DNA of 64,000 nucleotides from Nevskia ramosa DSM 11499 (GCF_000420645.1 NZ_ATVI01000006.1:62001-126000); one strand, 5' to 3'. Numbered from the stretch's first letter, positions 15,459-25,528 are shown. The notes: generated by a model not told the origin, from the letters alone. Translations and numbers: made by a program.

Positions 15459-16454
15459 ATGCTCGAAGAGCCAGCCAGCAGCGATCCCGTCGATAAGGAC
15501 CCCATCGACGTCGTCGACCGTTTCATCAGCCGCCTGTATCGCGGCGGCCTGAGCGTGCCGCCGGACGGCTTCCGGCATTGGGCACTCGGCCAGTTGCAGC
15601 AGGTGCTGGCCTTCGATGCCGCGATCTGGGGCACCGGCACCTTGTCGCAGATGAAATTCCATATCTGCAGCGTCGTCGGCTTGCCGGCCGAATTCCCTCA
15701 GCGGCTGGAAGAAACCCACGCGATCAATCCGATCGTGCCGGCCTTGCTGAAACGCCTGGACCGGCCGGTGGACATGCAGAGCGTGCTCGCCGATGGCTGC
15801 TTCGAGAAATCCGAGATCTATCAGCACACGTTCGCGCCGCATGGCATCGAGCGGATTCTGTCGACCGGCCATGCCGATCCGAAAAGCGGCCTGTATTCGC
15901 TGGTGTCGCTCTACCGTTTTGATCGCGCTCAACCGTTCACTGCGGAAGACAGCGCCCGGGTTGGACGGGTGATCTTCCATCTGTTCAACGCCGCGTCGCA
16001 TGCCTTCTTCCTGCAGATGTCGCGGATGCTGACCGACCGCCCCACGGAAAGCGCAGCGGCAGCCGTCGACAGGACCGGCGCGTTCCACGAAGCGATGCCG
16101 CGTTTCTTCGAACTGCTCGACCTCCACTTCCCTGACCGCGCTGCACAGACATTACCGTTCGAGCTGCCAGCCGAAGGTGAGACCCGGGTCATCGACGGCT
16201 TGTGCATCCGTAGCGAACCGCTCGACGAGTTGCGCTGCGTCTATGTCTGGACCGCCGGGCCTCTGGATCGCCTGACCGCCCGCGAACGCCAGATCGTCTA
16301 TGCCGTTGCCCACGGCCTGTCATTCAAGCAGGCAGCGAAGCGGATCGGCATCGCGCCATCGACGGTCGCCAATCATCTGTACCGCGTCTATCGCAAGCTC
16401 GGCGTCTACAGCCGCACGGCACTCGCGGCGCTGGTCTATCCATCGGCGCAGTGA
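15459..16454 (+). CDS. LuxR-family transcriptional regulator
   Basis: A 331-residue protein. The C-terminal 60 residues form a LuxR/FixJ helix-turn-helix (LTARERQIVYAVAHGLSFKQ, then AAKRIGIAPSTVANHLYRVY and RKLGV), the classical four-helix DNA-binding unit. The N-terminal 260 residues hold no phospho-acceptor receiver motif and no autoinducer-binding signature that I can identify. They may be a PAS/GAF-like sensor. The ATG at 15459 follows GGGGAC. It is divergent from the Mpo1-like gene and upstream of a rhodanese gene; its targets are unknown. Confidence 0.88.
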   Translation: MLEEPASSDPVDKDPIDVVDRFISRLYRGGLSVPPDGFRHWALGQLQQVLAFDAAIWGTGTLSQMKFHICSVVGLPAEFPQRLEETHAINPIVPALLKRLDRPVDMQSVLADGCFEKSEIYQHTFAPHGIERILSTGHADPKSGLYSLVSLYRFDRAQPFTAEDSARVGRVIFHLFNAASHAFFLQMSRMLTDRPTESAAAAVDRTGAFHEAMPRFFELLDLHFPDRAAQTLPFELPAEGETRVIDGLCIRSEPLDELRCVYVWTAGPLDRLTARERQIVYAVAHGLSFKQAAKRIGIAPSTVANHLYRVYRKLGVYSRTALAALVYPSAQ

Positions 16455-16587
16455 GGTTGCAGCCCAGCCCGGGACAGACTTCGTAAAGCTAGGCAAAGCT
16501 GAACGGAAACCCCGGAAATTCAGCCCGGACAAGGCTTTTCTGCATGCTAGGCTGCGGCCTTCACAGTCCGTAGACACCGTCACGACG

Positions 16588-16902
16588 ATGCGCAATCTCG
16601 ACCCCGCACAGTTCCAGGCTCTGATCGCGCGCGCTGACGCCGTGCTGCTCGACGTGCGCCTGCCCGAGGAAATCGAGATCGCCGCCTTGCCCGGCGCGGT
16701 CAATATTCCGCTGGCTGAACTCGGCACAAGGATGGGCGAATTAAACCCTGAGGCGCCGATCGCCGTCTTATGCCATCACGGTGTCCGCAGCGAGATGGCG
16801 GGTCGTCTGCTGGAGCGCAACGGTTTCGTCGATGTATCGCATCTAACAGGCGGCATCGACGTCTGGTCACGCGTCATCGACACCCGCATTCCCCGTTACT
16901 GA
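16588..16902 (+). CDS. Single-domain rhodanese-like sulfurtransferase
   Basis: From MRNLDPAQFQALIARADAVL (16588), 104 residues make one rhodanese domain: LLDVRLPEEIEIAALPGAVN near the N-terminus and the active-site loop CHHGVRS at 62-68 with catalytic Cys62. Such GlpE-like proteins move sulfane sulfur to cyanide, thiols or other acceptors in the cytoplasm. The longer in-frame extension from 16300 lies inside the LuxR gene and is rejected. It lies 55 bases upstream of the TolC-type gene on the same strand. In many gammaproteobacteria a rhodanese gene precedes tolC, so this neighbour order is familiar. Confidence 0.9.
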   Translation: MRNLDPAQFQALIARADAVLLDVRLPEEIEIAALPGAVNIPLAELGTRMGELNPEAPIAVLCHHGVRSEMAGRLLERNGFVDVSHLTGGIDVWSRVIDTRIPRY

Positions 16903-16957
16903 AGCTCGCTGAAATGGCCCCGCGCCCGTAAGACCCACATCGAACCCAGGAAGATTC

Positions 16958-18319
16958 ATGTTCATGCGCCGTCCCCTTGCCCGCGTCCTGCTGGCGTCCT
17001 TGTTCTTGACGCCAACTCTTGTCCCGGCGAACGATCTGCTGGAAACCTATCGCAAGGCACTCGATCAGGACACGACGCTGGCCGCGGCCAGATTCCAGCG
17101 CGATGCCTCGGTGGAAGCGAAACCGCAGGCGCTGTCGGCCTTCCTGCCGCAGTTGACCGCCCAGGCCGGGCGCTCGCTGGAGCGCACCAAGATCGATACC
17201 GGTGGTGATGCGATCCAGACCGATCCCACCCAGAACGTTCGGCCCAGCGCCTATTTCAACCGCGCCGATCAGTACCAGGTGTCGCTGTCGCAGACCATCT
17301 GGAGCTTCGAAGCCTGGCGGCTGCTGAAGCAGTCCGATTCCCAGGTCGCACTCGCTGAAGCGACGTTCCGCGATGCCCAGCAGGCGCTGATCCTGCGCGT
17401 TGCCCAGGCCTACTTCAACGTGCTGGCAGCCGGCGACGCGGTGCGCACCAACACCGCCGAGCGCGACGCCAACGAGCGCCAGCTGCTGCAGGCAAAAAAG
17501 CGCTTTGAAGTCGGCCTCGCCGCAATCACCGATGTGCAGGAAGCGCAGGCCGCCTACGACGCCAGCGTGGCAACCTTGATCGGCGCCGAGCGCACGCAAT
17601 CCAACGCGCGGCGCGCGCTGGCCGAAATCACCAACGGCTATGCCGAAACGGCCGAGGGCCTGATCGAGGAAATTCCGCTGCCGAGCCCGGACCCGGTCAG
17701 CGTCGATGACTGGCTGAAGGTCGCGCGCGATCAGAACTACGCCGTGCAGATCGCGGAACTCAATACTGCCGTTGCCGAGAAGGCCGTCGGCGTGGCCTAT
17801 GCGCGGCATTACCCGACGCTGAATCTGACCGGCACCTACGGCTCGAACACCAACTCATCGGATTTCCAGACCAATGCCGATCGCGGCACCGTTGGCGTCA
17901 ATGTCAGCCTGCCGATCTTCAGTGGCGGCCTGACCCAGTCGCAGGTTCGCCAGGCGGCGGCCACCTTCCATCAAAGCCAGTCGCAGCTCGAAGGCTCGAA
18001 GCGTTCGATCGAACGCCAGACGCGTGACGCCTATCAGGGCGTGATCTCCGGCATCGCGTCGGTGCGCGCCAACATGCAAGCGGTGAAGTCGAATCAGACG
18101 GCGCTGGAATCGAGCCAGGTCGGCCTGCAGGTCGGCACCCGGACCGAGGTCGACGTGCTGAACACGCTGCGCAATCTGTACATCGCCCAGCGCACCTTCT
18201 ATCAGAGCCGCTACGACTATCTGATCAGCGTGCTGACCCTGAAACAGCAGGCCGGAAGGCTGACCGAGACCGATCTCGCCGACATCGATCGGATGCTGCT
18301 GGTCAAGCCGACGCCTTGA
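16958..18319 (+). CDS. tolC: TolC-family outer-membrane efflux/secretion channel
   Basis: The 453-residue product has a signal peptide (RPLARVLLASLFLTPTLVPA) followed by NDLLETYRKALDQDTTLAAA, the standard start of TolC proteins. Two homologous coiled-coil/beta-strand halves follow. Typical pieces are FNRADQYQVSLSQTIWSFEA in the first half, and GVNVSLPIFSGGLTQSQVRQ and VDVLNTLRNLYIAQRTFYQS in the second. As a trimer it spans the outer membrane and periplasm and joins RND pumps or type I secretion systems. AGGAAG sits 6 bases before the ATG. No pump or membrane-fusion-protein gene is adjacent, as is usual for tolC. Confidence 0.93.
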   Translation: MFMRRPLARVLLASLFLTPTLVPANDLLETYRKALDQDTTLAAARFQRDASVEAKPQALSAFLPQLTAQAGRSLERTKIDTGGDAIQTDPTQNVRPSAYFNRADQYQVSLSQTIWSFEAWRLLKQSDSQVALAEATFRDAQQALILRVAQAYFNVLAAGDAVRTNTAERDANERQLLQAKKRFEVGLAAITDVQEAQAAYDASVATLIGAERTQSNARRALAEITNGYAETAEGLIEEIPLPSPDPVSVDDWLKVARDQNYAVQIAELNTAVAEKAVGVAYARHYPTLNLTGTYGSNTNSSDFQTNADRGTVGVNVSLPIFSGGLTQSQVRQAAATFHQSQSQLEGSKRSIERQTRDAYQGVISGIASVRANMQAVKSNQTALESSQVGLQVGTRTEVDVLNTLRNLYIAQRTFYQSRYDYLISVLTLKQQAGRLTETDLADIDRMLLVKPTP

Positions 18320-18448
18320 TGGCGAAGGTTCTAGGCGGCTTGCGCAGCCAGCCCTGAACCCGGAATTGCTCATGTCACAATCGGCCATCCTCCCGATGGC
18401 CGCAGCTTGGTATGCGGCTTTTGGTCAAAGCCCTATCCAGAGAACTCC

Positions 18449-20407
18449 ATGAGCGCATCTGCCTCACCTCCCGCCGTGCCTCAGCTGACGGTTCGCGCCG
18501 TCGTGCTGTCGGTGATCCTGGCGATGATCCTCGCCGCGGCAAACGCCTATCTCGGCTTGTTCGCCGGCCTGACCATCGCCACCGCCATTCCCGCTGCCGT
18601 GGTGTCGATGGCGGTGCTCCGGGTACTCGGCGGCGGCACCATCCTCGAAAACAACATCGTCCAGACCGGCGCTTCGGCAGGCTCATCGATCGCCGCCGGC
18701 GTGATCTTCACGATTCCGGCGCTGATCATCCTCGGCTACTGGCAGGACTTTCGTTACTCCTGGGTGCTGGCGATCGCCGGCCTCGGTGGCCTGCTCGGCG
18801 TGCTGTTCTCGGTGCCGCTGCGGCGGACGATGATCGTCGAAGAACCGCTCGCTTTCCCTGAAGGCAAGGCCGCTGCCGAAGTGCTGAAGGCCGGCGACAA
18901 TCCAGGTCCCGGTGTGCGGACTCTGGCGTTCTCCGGCGCGCTCGGCGCAGTCATCAAGCTCGCCGCCGCCAGCGGCCTGAAGATCATTCCCGATGCCGCG
19001 ATCGGCGCCACCTTCATCGGCAAGTTCTTCGCGTTCATGGGCGCCAACCTGTCGCCGGCGCTGCTCGGCGTCGGCTACATCGTCGGCCTGAATGTCGGCA
19101 TCGTCGTAGTCGGCGGCAGCATCCTCAGCTGGCAGATCGCGATTCCGATCTACCACGCGTTCTTCCTCGATACCGATCCGGTCCTCGCCACCAAGATCGC
19201 CGGCGCCAGCGCCGAAGACCTGGGCTACGCGATCTGGTCGGCGAAGATCCGCTACCTCGGCGTCGGCGCCATGCTGACCGGCGGCATCTGGACCTTGTTC
19301 TCTCTGCGCAAGTCGCTGGCCTCCGGCATCAAGAGCGGCCTGGCGGCCGCCCGCAAGAACACGGCCGGGACGGTGATCGCCGAAACCGATCGCGATCTGC
19401 CGATGAAGTGGATGCTGATCGCGCTGGTGCTGTTCACCATTCCGCTGGCACTGCTTTACCAGGCGATCGTCCACGACTGGCTGGTCAGCATTCCGATGAC
19501 TCTGATCATGATCGTCGCCGGCTTCCTGTTCGTGTCGGTATCGGGCTATCTCGCCGGCCTGGTCGGCTCATCGAACAATCCGGTGTCCGGCATCACCATC
19601 GCGACCATCCTGTTCGCCTCGCTGGTGCTGATCCTGCTGCTCGGCCGCGATTCACCGATCGGTGCCGTCGCCGCGATCATGATCGGCGCCGTGGTCTGCT
19701 GCGCGGCTTCGGTCGGCGGCGACAACCTGCAGGATCTGAAGGCCGGCTATCTGGTCGGTGCCACGCCCTGGAAGCAACAGCTGATGCTCGGCATCGGCGC
19801 CTTTTCCTGCGCGCTGGTGATGGCGCCGGTGCTGAATCTGCTTGCTGCGGCTTACGGCATCGGTGCACCGACGCCCGAGCATCCGAATGCGCTCGCAGCA
19901 CCGCAGGCGAACCTGATGGCCTCGGTCGCCAAGGGCATGTTCGGCGGCGAACTGCCGTGGAACTTCATCGCCATCGGCGCGCTGATCGGTGCCGTGATCG
20001 TCGCGCTCGATGAAATGCTGAAAGCGCGCGGTTCGAGTTTCCGCGTGCCGGTGCTCGGTGCTGCGATCGGCATCTACCTGCCGCTGGAGCTGATGGTGCC
20101 GATCTTCCTCGGCGGCCTGCTCGCTCATCTGGTCGAGCGCTTCCACAAGGTCGACGCCAGGGACGAGGAGGCACGTGATCGCATCCATCGCCCCGGCACT
20201 TTGTTCTCCGCCGGTCTGATCACTGGCGAAGCTCTGATGGGGATCCTGATTGCGATCCCGATCGTCGTCTCCGGCAAGGGGGACATCCTGGCGCTGCCGG
20301 AGCAGTTCCAGTTCGGCCAGTTCGTCGGCCTCGTCGTGCTCGCCGTGACCGCCTGGCTGTTGTATCGCGCGGCCACCCGGCCCGATCCGTCCGCGCCCCA
20401 TTCCTGA
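18449..20407 (+). CDS. OPT-family oligopeptide transporter
   Basis: Starting at MSASASPPAVPQLTVRAVVL (18449), the 652 residues form 14-16 membrane helices of the OPT superfamily. Typical pieces are NAYLGLFAGLTIATAIPAAV, ENNIVQTGASAGSSIAAGVI, and the late SVGGDNLQDLKAGYLVGATP. Bacterial OPT proteins import di- to pentapeptides or metal chelates, driven by protons. The in-frame upstream start at 18407 adds 14 residues with no family similarity. The S9 peptidase gene begins only 13 bases after the stop, so the two are probably one operon: uptake of peptides and their cleavage. Confidence 0.92.
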   Translation: MSASASPPAVPQLTVRAVVLSVILAMILAAANAYLGLFAGLTIATAIPAAVVSMAVLRVLGGGTILENNIVQTGASAGSSIAAGVIFTIPALIILGYWQDFRYSWVLAIAGLGGLLGVLFSVPLRRTMIVEEPLAFPEGKAAAEVLKAGDNPGPGVRTLAFSGALGAVIKLAAASGLKIIPDAAIGATFIGKFFAFMGANLSPALLGVGYIVGLNVGIVVVGGSILSWQIAIPIYHAFFLDTDPVLATKIAGASAEDLGYAIWSAKIRYLGVGAMLTGGIWTLFSLRKSLASGIKSGLAAARKNTAGTVIAETDRDLPMKWMLIALVLFTIPLALLYQAIVHDWLVSIPMTLIMIVAGFLFVSVSGYLAGLVGSSNNPVSGITIATILFASLVLILLLGRDSPIGAVAAIMIGAVVCCAASVGGDNLQDLKAGYLVGATPWKQQLMLGIGAFSCALVMAPVLNLLAAAYGIGAPTPEHPNALAAPQANLMASVAKGMFGGELPWNFIAIGALIGAVIVALDEMLKARGSSFRVPVLGAAIGIYLPLELMVPIFLGGLLAHLVERFHKVDARDEEARDRIHRPGTLFSAGLITGEALMGILIAIPIVVSGKGDILALPEQFQFGQFVGLVVLAVTAWLLYRAATRPDPSAPHS

Positions 20408-20420
20408 TCCGGAACCCATC

Positions 20421-22535
20421 ATGTCCAAGCCCATCATTTCTCGTCTGGCGCTCGCCGCCACCTTGAGCCTCGCCACCTTGAGCCTCGCCGCCCTGATGAC
20501 CACGCCAACCGCTCTTGCTGCACCCGCCCTCCAGCCGTTCAACGCCGATGCACTGGTGCGCCTTGAACGGGTATCCGACCCTCGCGTTTCGCCGGATGGC
20601 CGCAGCATCGCCTACACCCTGCGAACCACTGATTACGAAGCCAACAAGGGCATTCAATCGATCTGGCTGCACGATCTGGAATCCGGTACCACGCGCAAGC
20701 TGACCGCCGGCACCGGCTCCTCGCACACCCCACGCTGGGCCACTGACGGCGCGCTGTATTTCCTGTCGACCCGTAGCGGCTCGCAGCAGGTCTGGAAGCT
20801 CGATCTCGCCGCGGGCGGCGAAGCGCAGCCGGTCACCGAACTGCCGCTCGATGTCAGCGCCTTCGTGCTCGCGCCGAGTAGTGATCGCATCGCCATCAGC
20901 GTCGACAGCTTCCCGGATCTCGGTGCCGATCTCGCCGCGACCAAAAAGCGCTTCGATGAACGCGCAGCGCAGAAGAACACCGGCGAGCTGTACGAAAAGC
21001 TGTTCATCCGCCACTGGGACACCTGGAAGGACGGCACCCGCGCCCAGCTGTTCTCGTACGCACTCGACCAGCAAGGTGCGGTGACCGGCAATCCAGCCTG
21101 GCTCAGCGCCGGCATCGACGGCGACGTGCCGAGCAAGCCTTTCGGTGGCGATGAGGAAATCACTTTCACGCCGGACGGCAAATCGGTGATCTACAGCGCC
21201 CGCATCGCCGGCACTACAGAGCCTTGGAGCACCAACTTCGATCTCTACCGCGTCCCGGCCGATGGCTCCGCGAAGCCGGAAAACCTGACCGCCGACAACC
21301 TGGCCATGGATACCGGTCCGGTGGTGTCGCCGGACGGCAAGCTGCTCGCCTATCGCGCGATGAAGCGTCCGGGCTTCGAGGCCGATCGCCTCGCGATCAT
21401 GGTTCGCGACATCGGCAAGGACGGGAAAGTCGGCCCGGCGCGCGCGATCGCGCCGAAGTGGGATCGCTCCGCCGACAGCCTCCAGTTCTCGCCGGACGGC
21501 CGCAAGCTGTACACCGCGGCCGACGACCTCGGCCAGCACAAGCTGTTCTCGGTCGACATCGCCAGCGGCAAGGTCAAGGCAATGACCGGTGACGGCCACG
21601 TCGACGGCTTCGCGTTGGCCCGCGATTCCCTGATCTTCGCGATGAACACGCTGAAAAGCCCGAACCAGTTGTACAAGATCAAGCTGTCCGGCAGCGCACC
21701 GCTGGCGCTCACCGATCACAACGCCGCCACACTCGCCGGCCTGGGTTTCGGTGACTACGAGCAGTTCAGCTTCAAGGGCTGGAACGACGACACCGTGTAC
21801 GGCTACGTGGTCAAGCCGGTCGGCTACGAGAAAGGCAAGAAGTACCCGATCGCCTTCATCATCCACGGCGGCCCGCAAGGCAGCATGAGCAACGACTTCC
21901 ACTACCGCTGGAATCCGCAGACCTACGCCGGCGCCGGCTTCGCGGCCGTGTTCATCGACTTCCACGGCTCCACCGGTTACGGGCAGGCGTTTACCGACGC
22001 GATCTCCGGCCACTGGGGCGACCGACCGCTGGAAGATCTGCAGAAGGGCTATGCCGCGGCACTCGCCAAGTACAACTTCCTCGACGCCAAGCGCGCCGTC
22101 GCCCTTGGCGCCAGCTACGGCGGCTACATGATCAACTGGATGGCCGGCAACTGGTCATCGCCGTGGAAAGCCCTGGTCAATCACGACGGCGTGTTCGACA
22201 ACCGCTCGATGGCTTATTCCACCGAAGAACTCTGGTTCGACGAATGGGAGAACCTCGGCACGCAATACGAAAAACCTGCGAACTATGAGCAGTTCAACCC
22301 GGTGAACCACGTCGCCAAGTGGAGCGTGCCGATGCTGGTGGTTCAGGGCGGCAAGGATTACCGGATTCCGCTTGAGCAGGGCATCGCGACCTTCACAGCG
22401 CTGCAACGGCGTGGGATACCGAGCCAGCTACTGCACTTCCCGGATGAGAATCACTGGGTGCTGAAGCCGCAGAACAGCGTTCAGTGGCACAACACGGTGC
22501 TGGCCTGGATCAAGCGGTGGACGGCCGAGCCCTAA
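20421..22535 (+). CDS. Secreted S9-family peptidase (dipeptidyl/acylaminoacyl-peptidase type)
   Basis: A 704-residue exported protein. A signal peptide with Ala/Leu repeats (LATLSLAALMTTPTALAAPA) is followed by a WD40/PD40-like propeller with DPRVSPDGRSIAYTLR-type blades (up to about residue 430). The C-terminal alpha/beta-hydrolase domain has the nucleophile in ALGASYGGYMINWM, Asp in VVQGGKDYRIP and His in PDENHWVLKPQ. It resembles dipeptidyl-peptidase 5/acylaminoacyl-peptidase enzymes that trim peptides from the N-terminus. It lies 13 bases downstream of the OPT transporter, which suggests joint peptide scavenging, with this enzyme working in the periplasm. The signal region contains a duplicated ATLSLA phrase. 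Confidence 0.92.
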   Translation: MSKPIISRLALAATLSLATLSLAALMTTPTALAAPALQPFNADALVRLERVSDPRVSPDGRSIAYTLRTTDYEANKGIQSIWLHDLESGTTRKLTAGTGSSHTPRWATDGALYFLSTRSGSQQVWKLDLAAGGEAQPVTELPLDVSAFVLAPSSDRIAISVDSFPDLGADLAATKKRFDERAAQKNTGELYEKLFIRHWDTWKDGTRAQLFSYALDQQGAVTGNPAWLSAGIDGDVPSKPFGGDEEITFTPDGKSVIYSARIAGTTEPWSTNFDLYRVPADGSAKPENLTADNLAMDTGPVVSPDGKLLAYRAMKRPGFEADRLAIMVRDIGKDGKVGPARAIAPKWDRSADSLQFSPDGRKLYTAADDLGQHKLFSVDIASGKVKAMTGDGHVDGFALARDSLIFAMNTLKSPNQLYKIKLSGSAPLALTDHNAATLAGLGFGDYEQFSFKGWNDDTVYGYVVKPVGYEKGKKYPIAFIIHGGPQGSMSNDFHYRWNPQTYAGAGFAAVFIDFHGSTGYGQAFTDAISGHWGDRPLEDLQKGYAAALAKYNFLDAKRAVALGASYGGYMINWMAGNWSSPWKALVNHDGVFDNRSMAYSTEELWFDEWENLGTQYEKPANYEQFNPVNHVAKWSVPMLVVQGGKDYRIPLEQGIATFTALQRRGIPSQLLHFPDENHWVLKPQNSVQWHNTVLAWIKRWTAEP

Positions 22536-22733
22536 AGACTCAAGGCGGCGCAGCGCTGTTTATGATTTGGCGGCACCAGGGCAGGGATGATCGGAACGGA
22601 ACTTGCTAACTTCCTCTCTGGCGGCCGCTCCCGGCGGTAGGGCCCTCAAAGTTCCTGTTCGCGCAGTGGCTAGGGATGCTGGCGCGCTTCGACTTTATCT
22701 TTCGGAACGCCTGAACTAGGGCCGCGGAAAGAA

Positions 22734-23513
22734 TCAGTGCTGTACTTGCAGGCTGTAGAACCCAACTTCCGTTACGTCATTTGAAGAATTGCCCGAAATC
22801 GGTGCGGAACTGTACGCACCCGCCTTGAAGTACACCTTGACCTTGTTCCAGGACGAATGCGTGGTGCGATTGATCGTATTGCCATTCACCGTCACGGAGG
22901 CGGAAGAGCCGATCCACTGAATCTGATAATCGATCCGACCGCCGAGTTCCACGTTCTTTGCGACCACATACACGGTCGCAGAATCATTCTTGGGCTTGTC
23001 GAAGAACTTCGCGATGACCGATTTGCTAGACGGCTCGTAATACAACAGCATCATCATCGAATCCAGTCCGTGAATCTGACCGATAATTGCGCGTCCAGCT
23101 TTCTTGGCAATGCGATAGACGTTGCACGTCGCCCGCATGGTACCGCCTATCGAATTGGTCCACTCCGTTGGTCCAGCCACCCGATAGAATTCGCGTAGCT
23201 CAGAGCGGGTGTGATCTGCGCCGGAATCGGGACTGGAATCGGCGCCGTTGGCGGGTGCATAGAACACCACTGCACCGGTGGAGTCAGAATAGAAATACTT
23301 CGACGAGTAGCCTGACGGATCGTTGAGCTCGGTGTTGCTGACTGTCTCAGCCTTGCCTGAAGTTCCGCCGTTCTTGTTGACTGGCAACGTCAGGTTGAAC
23401 TTGGACAAGTCGATTAGCGTACTTGGTGACGTCGATGTGCGTGCCCCCGCGGCAGCAAAAACGTTCGACGACAACAGGAGTGCCCCGTACAAAAAGGCGA
23501 CGAAGCGGACCAT
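22734..23513 (-). CDS. Secreted polysaccharide lyase family 7 alginate lyase
   Basis: The 259-residue product has a signal peptide (MVRFVAFLYGALLLSSNVFA) and one PL7 catalytic domain. The three family motifs are present: RSELRE at 103-108, QIH at 146-148 and YFKAGAY at 228-234. Together they supply the Arg, Gln/His and Tyr used for beta-elimination of alginate. In PL7 enzymes an Ile in QIH is generally linked with preference for guluronate-containing blocks. The coding DNA is clearly AT-richer than the surrounding genes and uses AT-ending codons, which suggests recent transfer. GGGGA lies before the ATG. No other alginate-utilisation gene (PL6, PL17, KdgF, DehR) is in the window, so it may act alone in polymer or biofilm attack. 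Confidence 0.92.
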   Translation of the reverse strand: MVRFVAFLYGALLLSSNVFAAAGARTSTSPSTLIDLSKFNLTLPVNKNGGTSGKAETVSNTELNDPSGYSSKYFYSDSTGAVVFYAPANGADSSPDSGADHTRSELREFYRVAGPTEWTNSIGGTMRATCNVYRIAKKAGRAIIGQIHGLDSMMMLLYYEPSSKSVIAKFFDKPKNDSATVYVVAKNVELGGRIDYQIQWIGSSASVTVNGNTINRTTHSSWNKVKVYFKAGAYSSAPISGNSSNDVTEVGFYSLQVQH

Positions 23514-23980
23514 GATGAATCCCCGGTTTCAGCTATTCAATAACTGCTTATGTTTTCGCCTTTTACAGCCTGAATCAGTGGTGGCATCGCCGAGACATTC
23601 GCGCGACGATCGACCACATTCCGCCTAGTGCCAAGCAATACCGGCACGTCAAGCACTCCCTAAAGTCTCGCCTGCCCTGTCTCCCAACAACGAGGGCTTC
23701 ATCAATTTCGTCGGCGCGTCGTGCATTCCCCAATGCATACGACGTGCCATGGATATTCGAGGAATGGCGAAAACCCTCGAATAAACAATTTTTAGCATAC
23801 ATATGTTACCGCTTCTCGAACAATCGCATTTAAATACCATTGACTGATCGGTGCGAGCGGCCGCGCGTCCACTACAAAAATCATCGTCCAAGATGTGCCG
23901 GCAGGCCCAGTCCCTCCCGATCCAGCAGGCACAAAACCGGAACGCTCCCTGCAGCGACTGGTCGCCGGCCCGCTTACGAC
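23514..23980. other. 467 bp AT-richer intergenic region, no convincing gene
   Basis: This stretch lies between the alginate lyase start and the end of the DUF853 gene. It is AT-richer than the rest of the window, especially 23750-23840, and should contain the lyase promoter. Short open frames exist on both strands, but none has recognisable protein features or a ribosome-binding site. I found no insertion-sequence ends or attachment repeats in it. Confidence 0.6.
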
Positions 23981-25528
23981 TTATCGGCGGCGGCTACCAC
24001 TGCCGGTCAGCGAGCCGAGCAACCCACGCAGCAGTTGTCGCCCTACTTCTCTACCAACCTGCGAACCGACGCTGCGAACCACGCTTTTCGCTGCCGCCTC
24101 GAAGACCGTTTCGCGATTCGACGGCCGTACGGCTGGGCGTGTGGATGGCGTCGGTGCAGGCGTAGCGCTTCCCGCATCCCACCAACCGCCGCCTTGCGAG
24201 GCAGATGGAGTCGCCGCTGGCGCCTGATCGGCCGCCGCCGGCGCTGCTCGCGCCGCCAGCTTTTCGTAAGCGGATTCGCGATCCACCGCGGTGTCGTACT
24301 TGGCGCCGACCGGGCTGCGCGAGCGGACCATCTTGCGTTCGTCCGGCGTGATCGCGCCGATTCGTGAACGCGGCGGGCGGATCAGCGTGCGTTCGACGAC
24401 GCCCGGAATGCCGCCTTCGCCAAGGCAGGACACCAGCGCTTCGCCGACACCGAGTTGCTGAATCGCCTCCGAAACATCGAGCTTCGGATTGGCGCGGAAG
24501 GTTTCCGCTGCCGCCTTAACCGCTTTCTGATCGCGTGGGGTGAACGCCCGCAGTGCGTGCTGCACGCGATTGCCGAGCTGACCGAGCACGGCATCGGGCA
24601 GGTCCAGCGGGTTCTGGGTGACGAAGTAGACGCCGACGCCTTTCGAGCGGATCAGCCGCACCACCTGTTCCACTTTCTGGACCAGCGCTTTCGGCGCATC
24701 GGTGAACAGCAGGTGCGCTTCGTCGAAGAAGAACACCAGCTTCGGCTTGTCGAGGTCGCCGGCTTCCGGCAGGCGCTCGAACAATTCGGACAGCAGCCAG
24801 AGCAGGAAGGTCGAGTACAGCGCCGGCTTCTGGTACAGCAGGTCGGCGGCAAGGATGTTGATGACCCCGCGGCCGGTCATGTCCTGGCGCATCAGGTCTT
24901 CGAGATCGAGCGCCGGCTCGCCGAAGAAGCTTTCCGCGCCGTCGGCTTCGAGCGCGATCAGGCCGCGCTGGATTGCACCGATCGAAGCTTTCGAAATCAG
25001 TCCGTAGTCCGGGCCCAGCGTCTTGGCGTTCTCGGTGACGTGATTGAGCGCGGCTTTCAGATCCTTCAGATCGAGCAGCAGCAGGCCGTTGTCGTCGCAG
25101 AACTTGAATACCAGTTGCAGCACCGCTTCCTGGACGTCGGACAGATTCAGCAGCCGCGCCAGCAACAACGGCCCCATGTCGGAAATCGTGCCGCGCAGCG
25201 GATGGCCCTGGGTGCCGAACACGTCCCAGAACACCACTGGGTAGATGGTCGGCACGTAGTTGGCGAGGCCGACCTGGGCGGCACGCTCGACCAGCTTCGG
25301 CTTGATCTCACCGGCCATCGCAAGGCCGGACAGATCGCCCTTGATATCAGCGGCGAACACCGGCACGCCGAGATCGGAAAAGCCTTCGCAGAGGCTTTGC
25401 AGGGTCACGGTCTTGCCGGTGCCGGTCGCCCCGGCGATCAGGCCGTGACGGTTGCCGTACTTCGCCAGCAACCATTGCTGTGCGCTGTCTGCCGCCGAGC
25501 CTTTGCCGATCAGTAACTGGTTGTCCAT
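23981..25528 (-). CDS. HerA-like / DUF853 ATPase
   Basis: The 515-residue protein has a Walker A motif GATGTGKT at 33-40 and a Walker B motif in [20 protein letters not shown]. It also has [15 protein letters not shown] and [20 protein letters not shown], features of the YjgR/DUF853 branch of the HerA-FtsK ATPases. These are cytoplasmic hexameric ATPases of poorly known role; relatives translocate DNA or pair with nucleases. No nuclease (NurA or SIR2) gene is adjacent, so a defence role has no support here. After residue 415 the sequence becomes Ala/Pro/Ser-rich ([20 protein letters not shown]), then ends in a short conserved tail. It lies 40 bases downstream of the di-heme gene on the same strand. 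Confidence 0.9.
   Translation of the reverse strand: MDNQLLIGKGSAADSAQQWLLAKYGNRHGLIAGATGTGKTVTLQSLCEGFSDLGVPVFAADIKGDLSGLAMAGEIKPKLVERAAQVGLANYVPTIYPVVFWDVFGTQGHPLRGTISDMGPLLLARLLNLSDVQEAVLQLVFKFCDDNGLLLLDLKDLKAALNHVTENAKTLGPDYGLISKASIGAIQRGLIALEADGAESFFGEPALDLEDLMRQDMTGRGVINILAADLLYQKPALYSTFLLWLLSELFERLPEAGDLDKPKLVFFFDEAHLLFTDAPKALVQKVEQVVRLIRSKGVGVYFVTQNPLDLPDAVLGQLGNRVQHALRAFTPRDQKAVKAAAETFRANPKLDVSEAIQQLGVGEALVSCLGEGGIPGVVERTLIRPPRSRIGAITPDERKMVRSRSPVGAKYDTAVDRESAYEKLAARAAPAAADQAPAATPSASQGGGWWDAGSATPAPTPSTRPAVRPSNRETVFEAAAKSVVRSVGSQVGREVGRQLLRGLLGSLTGSGSRRR

Noticed and set aside
20220..22013. 597-codon frame opposite the S9 peptidase
   Set aside because: Shadow of the peptidase and transporter genes; no domain or ribosome-binding site.
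23575..23802. Possible 75-residue gene upstream of the alginate lyase
   Set aside because: No ribosome-binding site, no recognisable features, and it lies in the presumed promoter region.
23981..25528. HerA-NurA or HerA-SIR2 defence system
   Set aside because: The ATPase is of the DUF853/YjgR branch and no nuclease or SIR2 gene is adjacent.
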